NCBI GenBank assembly: GCA_903970455.1
Contig: CAJCIW010000233.1
Location: 1-19,143 of the forward strand
Direction: 5' to 3'
DNA: 19,143 bases
DNA from: Verrucomicrobiota bacterium
GTDB taxonomy: Bacteria > Chlamydiota > Chlamydiia > Chlamydiales > Rhabdochlamydiaceae
Below are positions 1 to 7,060 of this stretch, piece after piece (position 1 is the first letter of the stretch; each line of letters opens with the position of its first letter). The notes beneath the pieces were generated by a model. The model was not told the DNA's origin, searched no databases, and saw only the letters and a program-made list of their open reading frames with translations. Position numbers and translations under genes: made by a program.

Positions 1-1
1 A

Positions 2-2065
2 GAGGCGCTGCGGAAGCTTTGGCTCGTCGCCAAAGGTACGCCGCATAATAAGATCTTAAAACGAGTCCGGGAAAACCCCACCTTAAGGGCCCAAATTGAA
101 AAATGGGACATCTATTTTTATGGCGATCAGAACAAAGAGGAGCGCGCAAAACTCCTTTCCGAATTGTTTATCATCGTCGACGAGCGCGCGAGCGAATTCG
201 AATTGACCGACAAAGGGATCCAACGATGGGTCGAAGACAACAAAGAGAAAGCCTCTTCCGACGACTTTGTCATGCTCGACTTAGGCCATGAGTATGCCAA
301 AATTGATCAAAACCCGGAATTTTCCGACACGGAAAAGCTGCAGCAAAAAGTCGTCTTGCGCGAAGAAGACTCCCGCCGGAAAGAACGCGCCCATAATTTA
401 AGGCAATTGCTCCGCGCGCATCTGATGATGGAAAAAGACGTCGATTACATCATTGCCGAAGAAAAAATTGTCATCATCGACGAGAACACGGGACGTCCGC
501 AGCCCGGACGCCGCTTCTCGGACGGCCTGCATCAGGCCATCGAAGCCAAAGAAGGCGTTGCCATTCAAGGGGAAACGCAGACTTATGCGACGATCACTTT
601 GCAAAATTATTTCCGCATGTACACCAAGCTGGCCGGAATGACCGGAACCGCGATGACGGAAGCGAATGAATTCAAAGAGATCTACAAGCTTGAAGTGCTC
701 GCCATCCCGACGCATCGGAGAGGACAGCGCAAGGATGAGGATGATGAGATTTACATGACCGAACGGGAAAAGTACAATGCGATTCTCAAAGACATCCAGC
801 AGATCCATACGAAAGGGCGTCCTATCCTGATCGGGACCGAATCGGTAGAAGTGTCGGAAAAACTTTCCCGCATCCTCAAGCAAAATAAACTCGAGCATAC
901 CGTGCTCAACGCCAAAAACCACGCCCATGAGGCGGAGATCATCGCACAAGCCGGATCCCCTAGCGCAATCACTGTAGCGACCAATATGGCAGGACGGGGG
1001 ACCGACATCAAATTAAAATCGGGTATCGCAGATCTTGGCGGCCTTCACGTCATCGGAACAACACGGCATCAATCCCGCCGCATTGATAGACAGCTCCGCG
1101 GCCGCTGCGCCCGCCAAGGGGATCCAGGATCTTCCAAATTCTATGTCTCTTTCGAAGATTCCCTCATGCGGCTATTCACCTCGCCGCGCATCACGACATT
1201 CCTGCAGCGCTTCCGTCCGCCCGAGGGAGAAGCGATCTCTGCAAAAGTGTTGAACAAATCGATCGAGACCGCCCAAAAACGGGTGGAACAGCGCAACTAT
1301 ACCATCCGGAAACATACCCTGGAATACGATGATGTGATGAACAAGCAAAGAGCAGAAGTGTATTCCTTCCGGAATGAAGTCTTGCACATCGAAGACACTC
1401 TTTCTTTAGCCCGTGAAATCCTGGAAGAGCTTTGCATCCGCATGAGCCATCAGTTTTTTACCTCCCGCGGCGTCGAGGGGGGCTGGAATCCCGAAGGGTA
1501 CCGGCAATGGCTACTCACCCATTTCCCTTTGACTTTCGATCCGAAAGAATTCGACGACGATTATCTCAAGCTCGCAGATATTGAACAGCTCGCGTCAGGC
1601 AAAGTAGTCGCCGCATTTAACCAAAAAATCACCCACGAGGGGCAAAAAATTGCTAGCGCCCAAGCACATCTAGGCAATCAACCTCAGGCCAAAATGGACC
1701 CGGAAGAGATTTTACGAGAAGTCGTCCGCAGCCTCCTTATCCGCAATATCGACCGGATCTGGCAGGAACATCTCCTCCATATCGATCATCTGCGCACCGA
1801 GGTCAATCTCCGCTCCGTCGGCCAAAAAGATCCCCTCCTCGAATTCAAGCACGAGGCGTTCGCTCTCTTCGAATCATTGACCTCGCGCATCAGGCAAGAG
1901 ATTGCCCATGCGTTGTTCAAATTTGAAATGGTCGTGCCGGAAGCCCCCCCGGAAAGGCCCCGCCTTCAACCTCGCCGCCGTCATCCCCTCATCGACCTAT
2001 CCCTCATGCCCGAATTGGAAAAGATCGAGAAGGAAGATGATTCCGAGGAACCCATTATAAGGTAA
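2..2065 (+). CDS. secA: SecA preprotein translocase ATPase, 3' part (5' end outside window)
   Basis: The frame is open from base 2 to a TAA at 2063-2065, giving 687 codons without the N-terminus or Walker A region. SecA is the cytoplasmic motor that pushes signal-peptide-bearing proteins through SecYEG. Visible in order are a helical stretch in the preprotein cross-linking region, then the end of nucleotide-binding domain 1 (ENTGR, FSDGLHQAIEAKEG, NYFRMYTKLAGMTGTA). Domain 2 follows (TNMAGRGTDIKL, GGLHVIGTTRHQSRRIDRQL, GRCARQGDPGSSKFY). Next come the scaffold helix (LEYDDVMNKQRAEVY) and the helical-wing and tail region (RIWQEHLLHIDHLR, RSVGQKDPLLEFKHEAF). The C-terminus is a short basic/acidic tail with no C-x-C...CH zinc motif, so the SecB-binding zinc domain of E. 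coli SecA is absent. An internal ATG at 164 is not the start, because conserved SecA sequence continues upstream of it. Confidence 0.97.
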   Translation, partial: EALRKLWLVAKGTPHNKILKRVRENPTLRAQIEKWDIYFYGDQNKEERAKLLSELFIIVDERASEFELTDKGIQRWVEDNKEKASSDDFVMLDLGHEYAKIDQNPEFSDTEKLQQKVVLREEDSRRKERAHNLRQLLRAHLMMEKDVDYIIAEEKIVIIDENTGRPQPGRRFSDGLHQAIEAKEGVAIQGETQTYATITLQNYFRMYTKLAGMTGTAMTEANEFKEIYKLEVLAIPTHRRGQRKDEDDEIYMTEREKYNAILKDIQQIHTKGRPILIGTESVEVSEKLSRILKQNKLEHTVLNAKNHAHEAEIIAQAGSPSAITVATNMAGRGTDIKLKSGIADLGGLHVIGTTRHQSRRIDRQLRGRCARQGDPGSSKFYVSFEDSLMRLFTSPRITTFLQRFRPPEGEAISAKVLNKSIETAQKRVEQRNYTIRKHTLEYDDVMNKQRAEVYSFRNEVLHIEDTLSLAREILEELCIRMSHQFFTSRGVEGGWNPEGYRQWLLTHFPLTFDPKEFDDDYLKLADIEQLASGKVVAAFNQKITHEGQKIASAQAHLGNQPQAKMDPEEILREVVRSLLIRNIDRIWQEHLLHIDHLRTEVNLRSVGQKDPLLEFKHEAFALFESLTSRIRQEIAHALFKFEMVVPEAPPERPRLQPRRRHPLIDLSLMPELEKIEKEDDSEEPIIR

Positions 2066-2073
2066 TAAATTTT

Positions 2074-2103
2074 TTGTTGTCGCTGATCTTGTAAACATTT
2101 AAT
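2074..2103 (+). promoter_or_regulatory. possible promoter for the first tandem hypothetical gene
   Basis: TTGTTG (2074-2079) and TTTAAT (2098-2103) are separated by 18 bases in the AT-rich gap after secA. This would place the transcript start upstream of the start-codon hairpin at 2128-2178. The match to a sigma-70-type promoter is only fair and other AT-rich hexamers lie nearby. No convincing terminator for secA is visible in this gap. Confidence 0.25.
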
Positions 2104-2127
2104 TGCATTCTTTGTATTGCTTTTTAA

Positions 2128-2178
2128 GCTGTTAATTTGCTAAACTCTTTGAAAAAATTTTACGAGCAAATTAATGGC
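2128..2178 (+). promoter_or_regulatory. leader hairpin that would pair over the start codon of the 2174 gene
   Basis: Bases 2132-2141 (TTAATTTGCT) are perfectly complementary to 2165-2174 (AGCAAATTAA). The pairing can extend outward through two G-T wobbles and two G-C pairs to 2128/2178. The 23-base loop is A/T rich. In RNA the 3' arm contains the bases just upstream of the ATG and the ATG itself (2174-2176), so folding would hide the initiation site. That it regulates translation is inference; the pairing is seen directly. Confidence 0.4.
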
Positions 2179-2758
2179 AGCATTAACAAATCCTCTTCTT
2201 TCACAGCCCCTTACTTACTCAGAACTTTCGGATTATGGGAAACAAAGATGTGAAAGATTTTTTGCACTCACAGATTCTCCTGATCACTATGCAAACGGAA
2301 CCAGCCTGACAGAACTTGCTGATCTCTTTACCAGCGTCAGAAATGCGATCCATGTTGCTCGACTTAACATTAGCCCAGATCAAAGAACCCAAGATCAATG
2401 GCAGCTCAATCGGCTATCAGGAGCAAAGGAAAGGCTAGCCAAAGCCATTGTGTTGAAAAAAAGTTATTATGAAAATAACATTTTCGGGATTATCACCAAA
2501 TACGTTCTTATGCTTTTTTGCATGTGGAACAAGGGGCATACTTCAGATATCATCGAAGCAGAGGACACTCTACTCTTTTGGGATTCAAGACGGCCTGTTG
2601 GGAAAATTTCGGTTCCCGAGAATCCCAATCATGGAAAATATTTCCTTCGGCAAGATTTTGACAATTCCCAACTCGACACCTCCCGTTTTTACAATTACAA
2701 TCCTTCCCGGCTCATCGAGTTGGCGAGCGGTGAGAAAATCGATTACCGAACGCTGTAA
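2174..2758 (+). CDS. hypothetical protein, tandem paralog copy A
   Basis: This 194-residue protein has no family I recognise and no signal peptide or membrane segment. It is mostly polar and helical in appearance. From residue 75 it aligns with the next gene: by hand about 42 of 70 positions are identical, including an invariant FGIITKYVL block, a CMWNKG/GMWNNG turn followed by an acidic helix, DSR-P, and near the end TSRFYNYNP. The N-terminal 70 residues are more divergent. The start is ATG at 2174 with only a weak GAG upstream, buried in a possible hairpin. Its strong conservation with the neighbour shows it is a real gene. Lineage-specific expanded families of this kind are often effectors in chlamydiae, but nothing here proves secretion. 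Confidence 0.8.
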   Translation: MAALTNPLLSQPLTYSELSDYGKQRCERFFALTDSPDHYANGTSLTELADLFTSVRNAIHVARLNISPDQRTQDQWQLNRLSGAKERLAKAIVLKKSYYENNIFGIITKYVLMLFCMWNKGHTSDIIEAEDTLLFWDSRRPVGKISVPENPNHGKYFLRQDFDNSQLDTSRFYNYNPSRLIELASGEKIDYRTL

Positions 2759-2822
2759 AAGTTTGCTTTTATATGAAAAATTGAAGATAGTCCTTTAACT
2801 CGACAAACGAAAAGGAATATTT

Positions 2823-3440
2823 ATGGCAATATCGACACACCAGCCCGTATTCGCTAGAATTTCTAACGAAGAAAAAACCAATTATGATCGCTTTTTCGAA
2901 TACACCAACGATCCGAATATTCAGAGCTATGCAAAATGCGCTTCTTTGGCAAACCTTGTCTCGCTTGCAGAAAAGACGCGCTACATCATCGAAAAGACTA
3001 ATCCTATTTTGCAAGAGGGATCCCCTCAAAGCGCCATTATTCCCGGAAGACAATGGGAACTCGACCGCCTATCAGAAATCAAACAAAGAGTTGGCAAAGC
3101 GATCGAATGCAAGCGCGCCTATTACGAGAATCACCTCTTTGGGATCATTACAAAATACGTCTTAAAATGCTTTGGAATGTGGAATAATGGCGATACTGCA
3201 GACATTGTAAAAGCGGAAGACTTTCTTATCGAATACGACTCACGCCTTCCCATGTTCAAAGATTCCCAAGGAAACTACCAAAAGCGCTTCTTTTTTGTTT
3301 TTACACCGGTTGATTGGGTGCGAGAAAATTTAAACACCAGCCGTTTCTACAATTACAATCCGAGACGCCCGATCCCTGCCGTACAAAATTTCCATTACGA
3401 TGCATTAGACCCTCGCAATCCTAGAGTATTCATTACTTAG
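2823..3440 (+). CDS. hypothetical protein, tandem paralog copy B
   Basis: This 205-residue protein is the paralog of the gene 64 bases upstream. The shared core runs from QW (residues 77-78) through FGIITKYVL, GMWNNGDTADI and the terminal TSRFYNYNP. A clear AAGGA ribosome-binding site lies about seven bases before the ATG at 2823, unlike copy A. Both copies are on the same strand and could be co-transcribed; no obvious terminator separates them. Copy B has a longer tail (about 28 residues after FYNYNP) and extra residues before it. The function is unknown. A tandem duplication followed by divergence of the N-terminal third is the simplest history. Confidence 0.82.
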   Translation: MAISTHQPVFARISNEEKTNYDRFFEYTNDPNIQSYAKCASLANLVSLAEKTRYIIEKTNPILQEGSPQSAIIPGRQWELDRLSEIKQRVGKAIECKRAYYENHLFGIITKYVLKCFGMWNNGDTADIVKAEDFLIEYDSRLPMFKDSQGNYQKRFFFVFTPVDWVRENLNTSRFYNYNPRRPIPAVQNFHYDALDPRNPRVFIT

Positions 3441-3550
3441 AAGAACCCTCAAAGTGTTTGCAGGCTATCAGTTCAGGCTTCCATCCAACCGAGCAGGCCA
3501 AAAATGACCACTAACTTCCTACAAGTGGCATAAGCAAAGTTCAGATAGGC

Positions 3551-3566
3551 CAACAATTTTTTGTTG
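3551..3566 (+). promoter_or_regulatory. short dyad overlapping the -35 of the barrel-gene promoter
   Basis: CAACAA, TTTT and TTGTTG form a perfect 6-bp inverted repeat. Its right arm overlaps the TTGACA at 3564-3569. It could be an operator or a chance AT-rich hairpin. There is no independent evidence for either. Confidence 0.25.
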
Positions 3567-3592
3567 ACAACTCATACCGTTTCAAATTTAAA
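3564..3592 (+). promoter_or_regulatory. sigma-70-type promoter before the putative barrel protein
   Basis: A consensus TTGACA (3564-3569) is followed after 17 bases by TTTAAA (3587-3592). This predicts a transcript start about 30 bases before the signal-peptide reading frame at 3632. Its position supports the view that the gene really begins at 3632 and not at the in-frame TTG at 3762. Confidence 0.5.
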
Positions 3593-3631
3593 TACTCTTC
3601 AATACTTCTTAAGATATTGAGGATGTATGTC

Positions 3632-3775
3632 ATGATCAGATGGATTTTTGCAACGCTGTTACTTGTCATCAAATGTCCAGGTTTTACCGAAGATCTTCAA
3701 CACGATTTGCAAGACTGGCAAAATGAAGCTTTGTCGCACCTAGCTCAGGGAAAACGTACATTTGTTATCCCATGA
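3632..3775 (+). pseudogene. signal-peptide segment of the barrel gene, separated from the body by a frameshift
   Basis: This frame begins with ATG at 3632, with GAGG nine bases upstream; an earlier in-frame ATG at 3623 abuts the GAGG. It encodes MIRWIFATLLLVIKCPGFTE, a basic-then-hydrophobic export signal, followed by a helical stretch (DLQDWQNEALSHLAQGK). It stops at TGA 3773-3775, after 47 residues. The downstream 364-residue barrel frame has a stop at 3741-3743 and no signal peptide of its own, and it overlaps this one by 14 bases in the +1 frame. The two pieces read as one exported protein broken near 3750-3765. The cause may be mutation, sequencing error or, less likely, programmed frameshifting; no classic slippery heptamer is seen. 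Confidence 0.65.
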
Positions 3776-4856
3776 ACCTTTACGCGCTTTGGAAGATTTT
3801 CAATGGGCCAATGCACACCTCGACACATCTGATGCCTCTTCAAATCCGATTGGTTTCTTGATCACTTTCAGCGAGGTGATTGCTTACGATTGTTTGGGAT
3901 TCCATGATCGATGCAAACGGGCAATAGGCTCTTTATTCATCACGATCAACGAAAACGACGAAAGCGATGTTACTATCTTTGAGGATCAGCAGCCTGTTAA
4001 TGAAAAAAATGATGACACCAAATTGGCCATCCAATTCCTGCAAAAAATAGTCTATCTTGCACCATCAACTGAAGTGAGAGAGCTATTGTTGTCTTTGGTT
4101 GAAGACATGGCCGAAGAACTGTTACCTGCTTTTAAATTTGCTGATCAAACTTTCTTAGAAAATGAGCCCTCTTTGGACATGGTTTCAAACGCTAAAAAAA
4201 ATCCAAATAACATCTACCTCGGGCCGGAAGTTTTTGGATTAAATTTAAACAGCCATTTCAACCATGTAAAAGTTCACGGCACAAAATTTTTCATGGGTTT
4301 AAGATTAGGATATGAATACTTAAAACCTGATTTTTTTTATTTTGGAATAGATCTACTTAGCACAGCAGCAAATCATGGGTTTCACGAAAAATATAAAGAA
4401 TATTACATCCCTCAAACTAATGGATGGATTGGATTTGGCGCCTTTGAACTCAGATTTGGTTATACTTTCGCCCCAAACGGATGGTTATTAGCACCATTTT
4501 TATGTCTCGGGGCCTATGATTTCGGCGGGGGGCCTCATCATAACCATTTTGATAATGGATTTGCGTATTTGGGAGGAGGGATTCATTCACGATATGAAGT
4601 TTCACGAGCTTTCAATGTCGGCTTAAATTTAAAAATTTTTAGCTCGATGTATCATGAAGAGAAATTTAAATTTCTCGGGATAAAGAAAACCACTCATAAT
4701 GGATTATGGGGAGGTGAGATCGGAGTCCCATTGTTCTGGCGCATTGGATCACATAAAAGGTGGAGCATTCAACTCGAACCCTATTTTCTGAAGCTTGACT
4801 TTTCCGAGGTTCAAAATGTTTATGGCACGCGCTTGTTATTTGACTTCTGCTTCTGA
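3762..4856 (+). CDS. putative outer-membrane beta-barrel protein, body of a frameshifted gene
   Basis: The frame is 364 codons if a TTG at 3762 is taken as start; it probably continues the signal-peptide frame that ends at 3775. The first half is helical and acidic. The second half, from about residue 150, alternates polar and hydrophobic residues with many Gly and aromatic residues: GPEVFGLNLN, FFMGLRLGYEYL, WIGFGAFELRFGYTF, AFNVGLNLKIFSSMY and GGEIGVPLFWRIG. This is the pattern of amphipathic beta strands. The protein ends in Phe after RLLFDFCF, the usual end signal of outer-membrane barrels recognised by BamA. I do not recognise a specific family. It is AT-rich compared with secA and lpdA and converges on the - strand cluster, with 18 bases between the ends. 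Confidence 0.7.
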   Translation: MLSHEPLRALEDFQWANAHLDTSDASSNPIGFLITFSEVIAYDCLGFHDRCKRAIGSLFITINENDESDVTIFEDQQPVNEKNDDTKLAIQFLQKIVYLAPSTEVRELLLSLVEDMAEELLPAFKFADQTFLENEPSLDMVSNAKKNPNNIYLGPEVFGLNLNSHFNHVKVHGTKFFMGLRLGYEYLKPDFFYFGIDLLSTAANHGFHEKYKEYYIPQTNGWIGFGAFELRFGYTFAPNGWLLAPFLCLGAYDFGGGPHHNHFDNGFAYLGGGIHSRYEVSRAFNVGLNLKIFSSMYHEEKFKFLGIKKTTHNGLWGGEIGVPLFWRIGSHKRWSIQLEPYFLKLDFSEVQNVYGTRLLFDFCF

Positions 4857-4874
4857 GTTTTACCAGACAAAGAT

Positions 4875-5132
4875 TCATTCGGGAAATGTCTCGAACCACC
4901 TAAGGATTTTTTCACTCTCTTCAGGGGTAAAGTCATCCTTGTAAAATTTAAGGAACAACTGCTGCTTCAGTTCTGTTTTTGAAATATTGGGATTTTCTCT
5001 TAAAATGGCTTCGGTGACTAAGCGCTTTGAAACCTGATACATCGAACAGCCCATCATGATTCGTTGGGTCGGCGTCTTTTTCTGCATCATTTCGCACATG
5101 ATTTTAGTTACTTCAGGTGGTGTATCGTTCAT
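4875..5132 (-). CDS. small companion protein of the nucleotidyltransferase
   Basis: The product is 85 residues from the ATG at 5132 (an earlier in-frame ATG lies at 5138). It is soluble and helical, with KKTPTQRIMMGCSMYQVSKR in the first half and ELKQQLFLKFYKDDF followed by ILRWF in the second. From memory, small proteins with an 'R-x-x-M-G-C-S-M-F/Y' block and an 'L-F-L-R-F-Y' block are found beside DUF-type nucleotidyltransferases in many bacteria, which fits the neighbour here. The ATG overlaps, as ATGA, a TGA that would end the neighbour if read in its shifted frame, which suggests original translational coupling. The role is unknown. A partner or antitoxin role is inference from pairing only. 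Confidence 0.7.
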   Translation of the reverse strand: MNDTPPEVTKIMCEMMQKKTPTQRIMMGCSMYQVSKRLVTEAILRENPNISKTELKQQLFLKFYKDDFTPEESEKILRWFETFPE

Positions 5133-5194
5133 ATGCAAGAAACCTTTTCATAAATAGTACTAAGTTTCAGAGTTTTTACCCAATGGCGAATATA
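5129..5194 (-). pseudogene. out-of-frame C-terminal remnant of the nucleotidyltransferase
   Basis: In a different - strand frame from the nucleotidyltransferase ORF, bases 5194-5129 encode YIRHWVKTLKLSTIYEKVSC plus Ile, then TGA. This has the character of the Y-[IL]-x-x-W...L-x-[LV] helix that normally closes these nucleotidyltransferases. The TGA overlaps the ATG of the next gene (5132) as ATGA. The main frame stops at 5178-5176, inside this stretch. The spacing between DIKNI and YIRHW is shorter than I would expect, so a small deletion that also shifted the frame is likely. Confidence 0.55.
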
Positions 5195-5643
5195 TTTTTA
5201 ATATCTTTTAGCTGTATTTCTGAAAAACTATCTTTTGCCCAATGAAGCTTAGAAATAATGAGATCCTCGGGTGAGGCGATCCAAATAGGTATGCCACCAA
5301 ATTGAACTCTGCGTTTTCTCTGGAACTCAATATGGCGATATTCAGAATCTTTCCGAACGATTAAATCAACTTTAACAACGGACTGTTGGTGAATGATATT
5401 GAACATCCCTTCATGTTCGAGTGCTTGGGACATTGCATTTTTATCGACATAAAATTCCCTGTCGAATGCATTGAACACTTTGTCCCGATCAGAGTTTAAA
5501 ATCTCCACTACTATATCAATGTCCCTGGTCATTCTCGGAACTGCATAAAAATTCGCAGCAAAAGAACCTGTGAGCATATAGGAAACAGGAACTTCCTCAA
5601 GAATCTCAGCAACTTGTTTTAGAATGTCAAATTCTTCTTGCAT
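5176..5643 (-). CDS. nucleotidyltransferase-fold protein, C-terminus probably lost by frameshift
   Basis: This 155-residue protein has the minimal nucleotidyltransferase signature: a GS pair (residues 26-27, TGSFAANFYAV), D41-x-D43 (TRDIDIVVE) and a third acidic residue at D93 (VVKVDLIVR). Then comes the substrate-site block IASPEDLIISKLHWAKDS. Families of this fold include MNT-type and AbiEii-like members of toxin-antitoxin systems, and they transfer nucleotides to protein or tRNA targets. The ORF stops just after DIKNIFAIG, where relatives continue for roughly 20-30 residues, and a matching tail exists in another frame. The catalytic residues are intact. It starts six bases after the upstream gene ends, within one - strand transcription unit. 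Confidence 0.75.
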   Translation of the reverse strand: MQEEFDILKQVAEILEEVPVSYMLTGSFAANFYAVPRMTRDIDIVVEILNSDRDKVFNAFDREFYVDKNAMSQALEHEGMFNIIHQQSVVKVDLIVRKDSEYRHIEFQRKRRVQFGGIPIWIASPEDLIISKLHWAKDSFSEIQLKDIKNIFAIG

Positions 5644-5648
5644 TACGT

Positions 5649-6476
5649 CTATTCATCCACTTGAGTTAACTTTTGAAGTGTCAACAAAAGGAAATCTTTT
5701 TCTTCGTATGTAGTTCTTATCGCTTCGCGTTCTTTTCGATATTTCTCGATCATCTCATCTTCGCCATCAGAAAAAGAAGCGAAGATAGGCAAAGATAATT
5801 TATTGAAGGTAGCTTTGCCACCATGGGGCTTGTCGCTAAAGCGAAAGGACAAGGCATTTGTGATTTTTTCTTGCAGTTCTGACGAGCCGTATTTCCATTG
5901 AAAACAGAAGGAATTCTTCATCCCGTATCCTAACAGGAGGCCTAAAAGCGCAGGGTGGTCGAAGACTTTCTCCCAAAATTCCGAACCTTGCTCTAAGACG
6001 AGCGATTCATCCAACACGTCAAAATCAAGGCCCGTTTCTTTTCTGAAAATATTATAATTTTCCTGAAGAACAAGGGCGACCTTCGTCAAATCGGCAAAAT
6101 AAATTGCGTCCAGGCTGGGATCGTCTGCGTCTACTTTTTTAAAGAAAGCGAACCGATGAAGCGAAAATTTCGATTTGACTTTTTCCCATTTTTTCCAGTT
6201 CTCTAATAAATGGTAGTTTTCCAGCGCGATCTTTTTTTTATTCGAGGCCGCGGGATTCGAACCTGATTCAGGTTCGAGACGAATCATTGTCATCGGCTTA
6301 CTTCCACACAAAGTATAAATGCCTTGGTGCTGAAGCATCACGCCGCGAAAAAAAGGATCCATCCATGTTTTTTCTTCGGCAGACAATTTGTCGCTTATTT
6401 TTTTCACATCCGCCTTGTCGAAAGAACACAACGCGACAAATGAAGCGAATAAGATAAGAACCCAAAATTTATTCAT
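5649..6476 (-). CDS. exported hypothetical protein
   Basis: The product is 275 residues with a clear N-terminal signal peptide (MNKFWVLILFASFVALCSF). The Cys at the end of the hydrophobic core has Leu at -1, so a lipoprotein box is poor and signal peptidase I cleavage is more likely. The mature part is Lys-rich and soluble, with two internal Cys (LCGSK and FCFQW). I do not recognise a family. It starts 11 bases after the zinc-ribbon gene ends, with GGGG seven bases before the ATG, and runs into the nucleotidyltransferase gene, suggesting co-transcription. The likely location is the periplasm or beyond. Confidence 0.75.
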   Translation of the reverse strand: MNKFWVLILFASFVALCSFDKADVKKISDKLSAEEKTWMDPFFRGVMLQHQGIYTLCGSKPMTMIRLEPESGSNPAASNKKKIALENYHLLENWKKWEKVKSKFSLHRFAFFKKVDADDPSLDAIYFADLTKVALVLQENYNIFRKETGLDFDVLDESLVLEQGSEFWEKVFDHPALLGLLLGYGMKNSFCFQWKYGSSELQEKITNALSFRFSDKPHGGKATFNKLSLPIFASFSDGEDEMIEKYRKEREAIRTTYEEKDFLLLTLQKLTQVDE

Positions 6477-6487
6477 CGCAAACCCCG

Positions 6488-7027
6488 TTAAAGCGTATTG
6501 ACTTTTCTAAAACCTAAATAAAAGAGCGGCAAAGCTGCTAAACAGTAGACGAACCAATAATTGCTGTTCCATTCAAGGCGCAAAAACCCCTTATCCGAGA
6601 AAAACAACTGCAGTAAACCTAGCATGAGGAGATTTGCCGCAATCGAAAGGAAAAGGATCGGCCAAAAGCCATTCCTGCCCTCTTCCCCGGTTTGGTCAGA
6701 GTTGGAATCAGTCGCGATCACTGGGGCCCCTAAGGCAGGGGATGCGGAATTGAATCGTTTTTCCATCGGGTCCTTCGGAGTTTGGGGGTTATGGAAAGTG
6801 GTTTGCTGGCCAAGAACGTTAGGACTTTTACCGTAAGGAGGCGTATACAGAGCGGTCAAACTGTCCTGAATCGATTGATGGGCGTCTTTGACCGGAGCGG
6901 GAGCCGCTTTTAATTCAGCAGCGCAATAGGGGCAGGCTTCAGCTTCGACGGGAATCCTCCCATCGCAATTCGTGCACATTTTTTGACGGTCTTTAGGTTG
7001 CATAATGCCACACAGGTTAAGGCCCAT
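6488..7027 (-). CDS. zinc-ribbon membrane protein
   Basis: Near the N-terminus a four-Cys zinc ribbon is visible: C-T-N-C, then after 12 residues C-P-Y-C (knuckles at about residues 18-21 and 32-38). A proline-rich linker follows (PPYGKSPN, NPQTPKDP), then two C-terminal membrane helices (WPILFLSIAANLLMLGLLQL and WFVYCLAALPLFYLGF) with a basic end. The ribbon would lie in the cytoplasm. The start is uncertain: ATG at 7027 has no good ribosome-binding site, and ATGs at 7003 and 6982 still include the ribbon. No enzymatic function can be assigned. The gene lies 33 bases after the F-box gene, same strand. Confidence 0.7.
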   Translation of the reverse strand: MGLNLCGIMQPKDRQKMCTNCDGRIPVEAEACPYCAAELKAAPAPVKDAHQSIQDSLTALYTPPYGKSPNVLGQQTTFHNPQTPKDPMEKRFNSASPALGAPVIATDSNSDQTGEEGRNGFWPILFLSIAANLLMLGLLQLFFSDKGFLRLEWNSNYWFVYCLAALPLFYLGFRKVNTL

Positions 7028-7060
7028 CTTGGCACAGCCACCGCTAAATTTCTATCTTTT

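Noticed and set aside
3750..3770. Programmed ribosomal frameshift joining the signal peptide and barrel frames
   Set aside because: No slippery heptamer, no rare-codon or stop-codon slip signal at the overlap and no downstream pseudoknot could be recognised. Mutation or read error is simpler.
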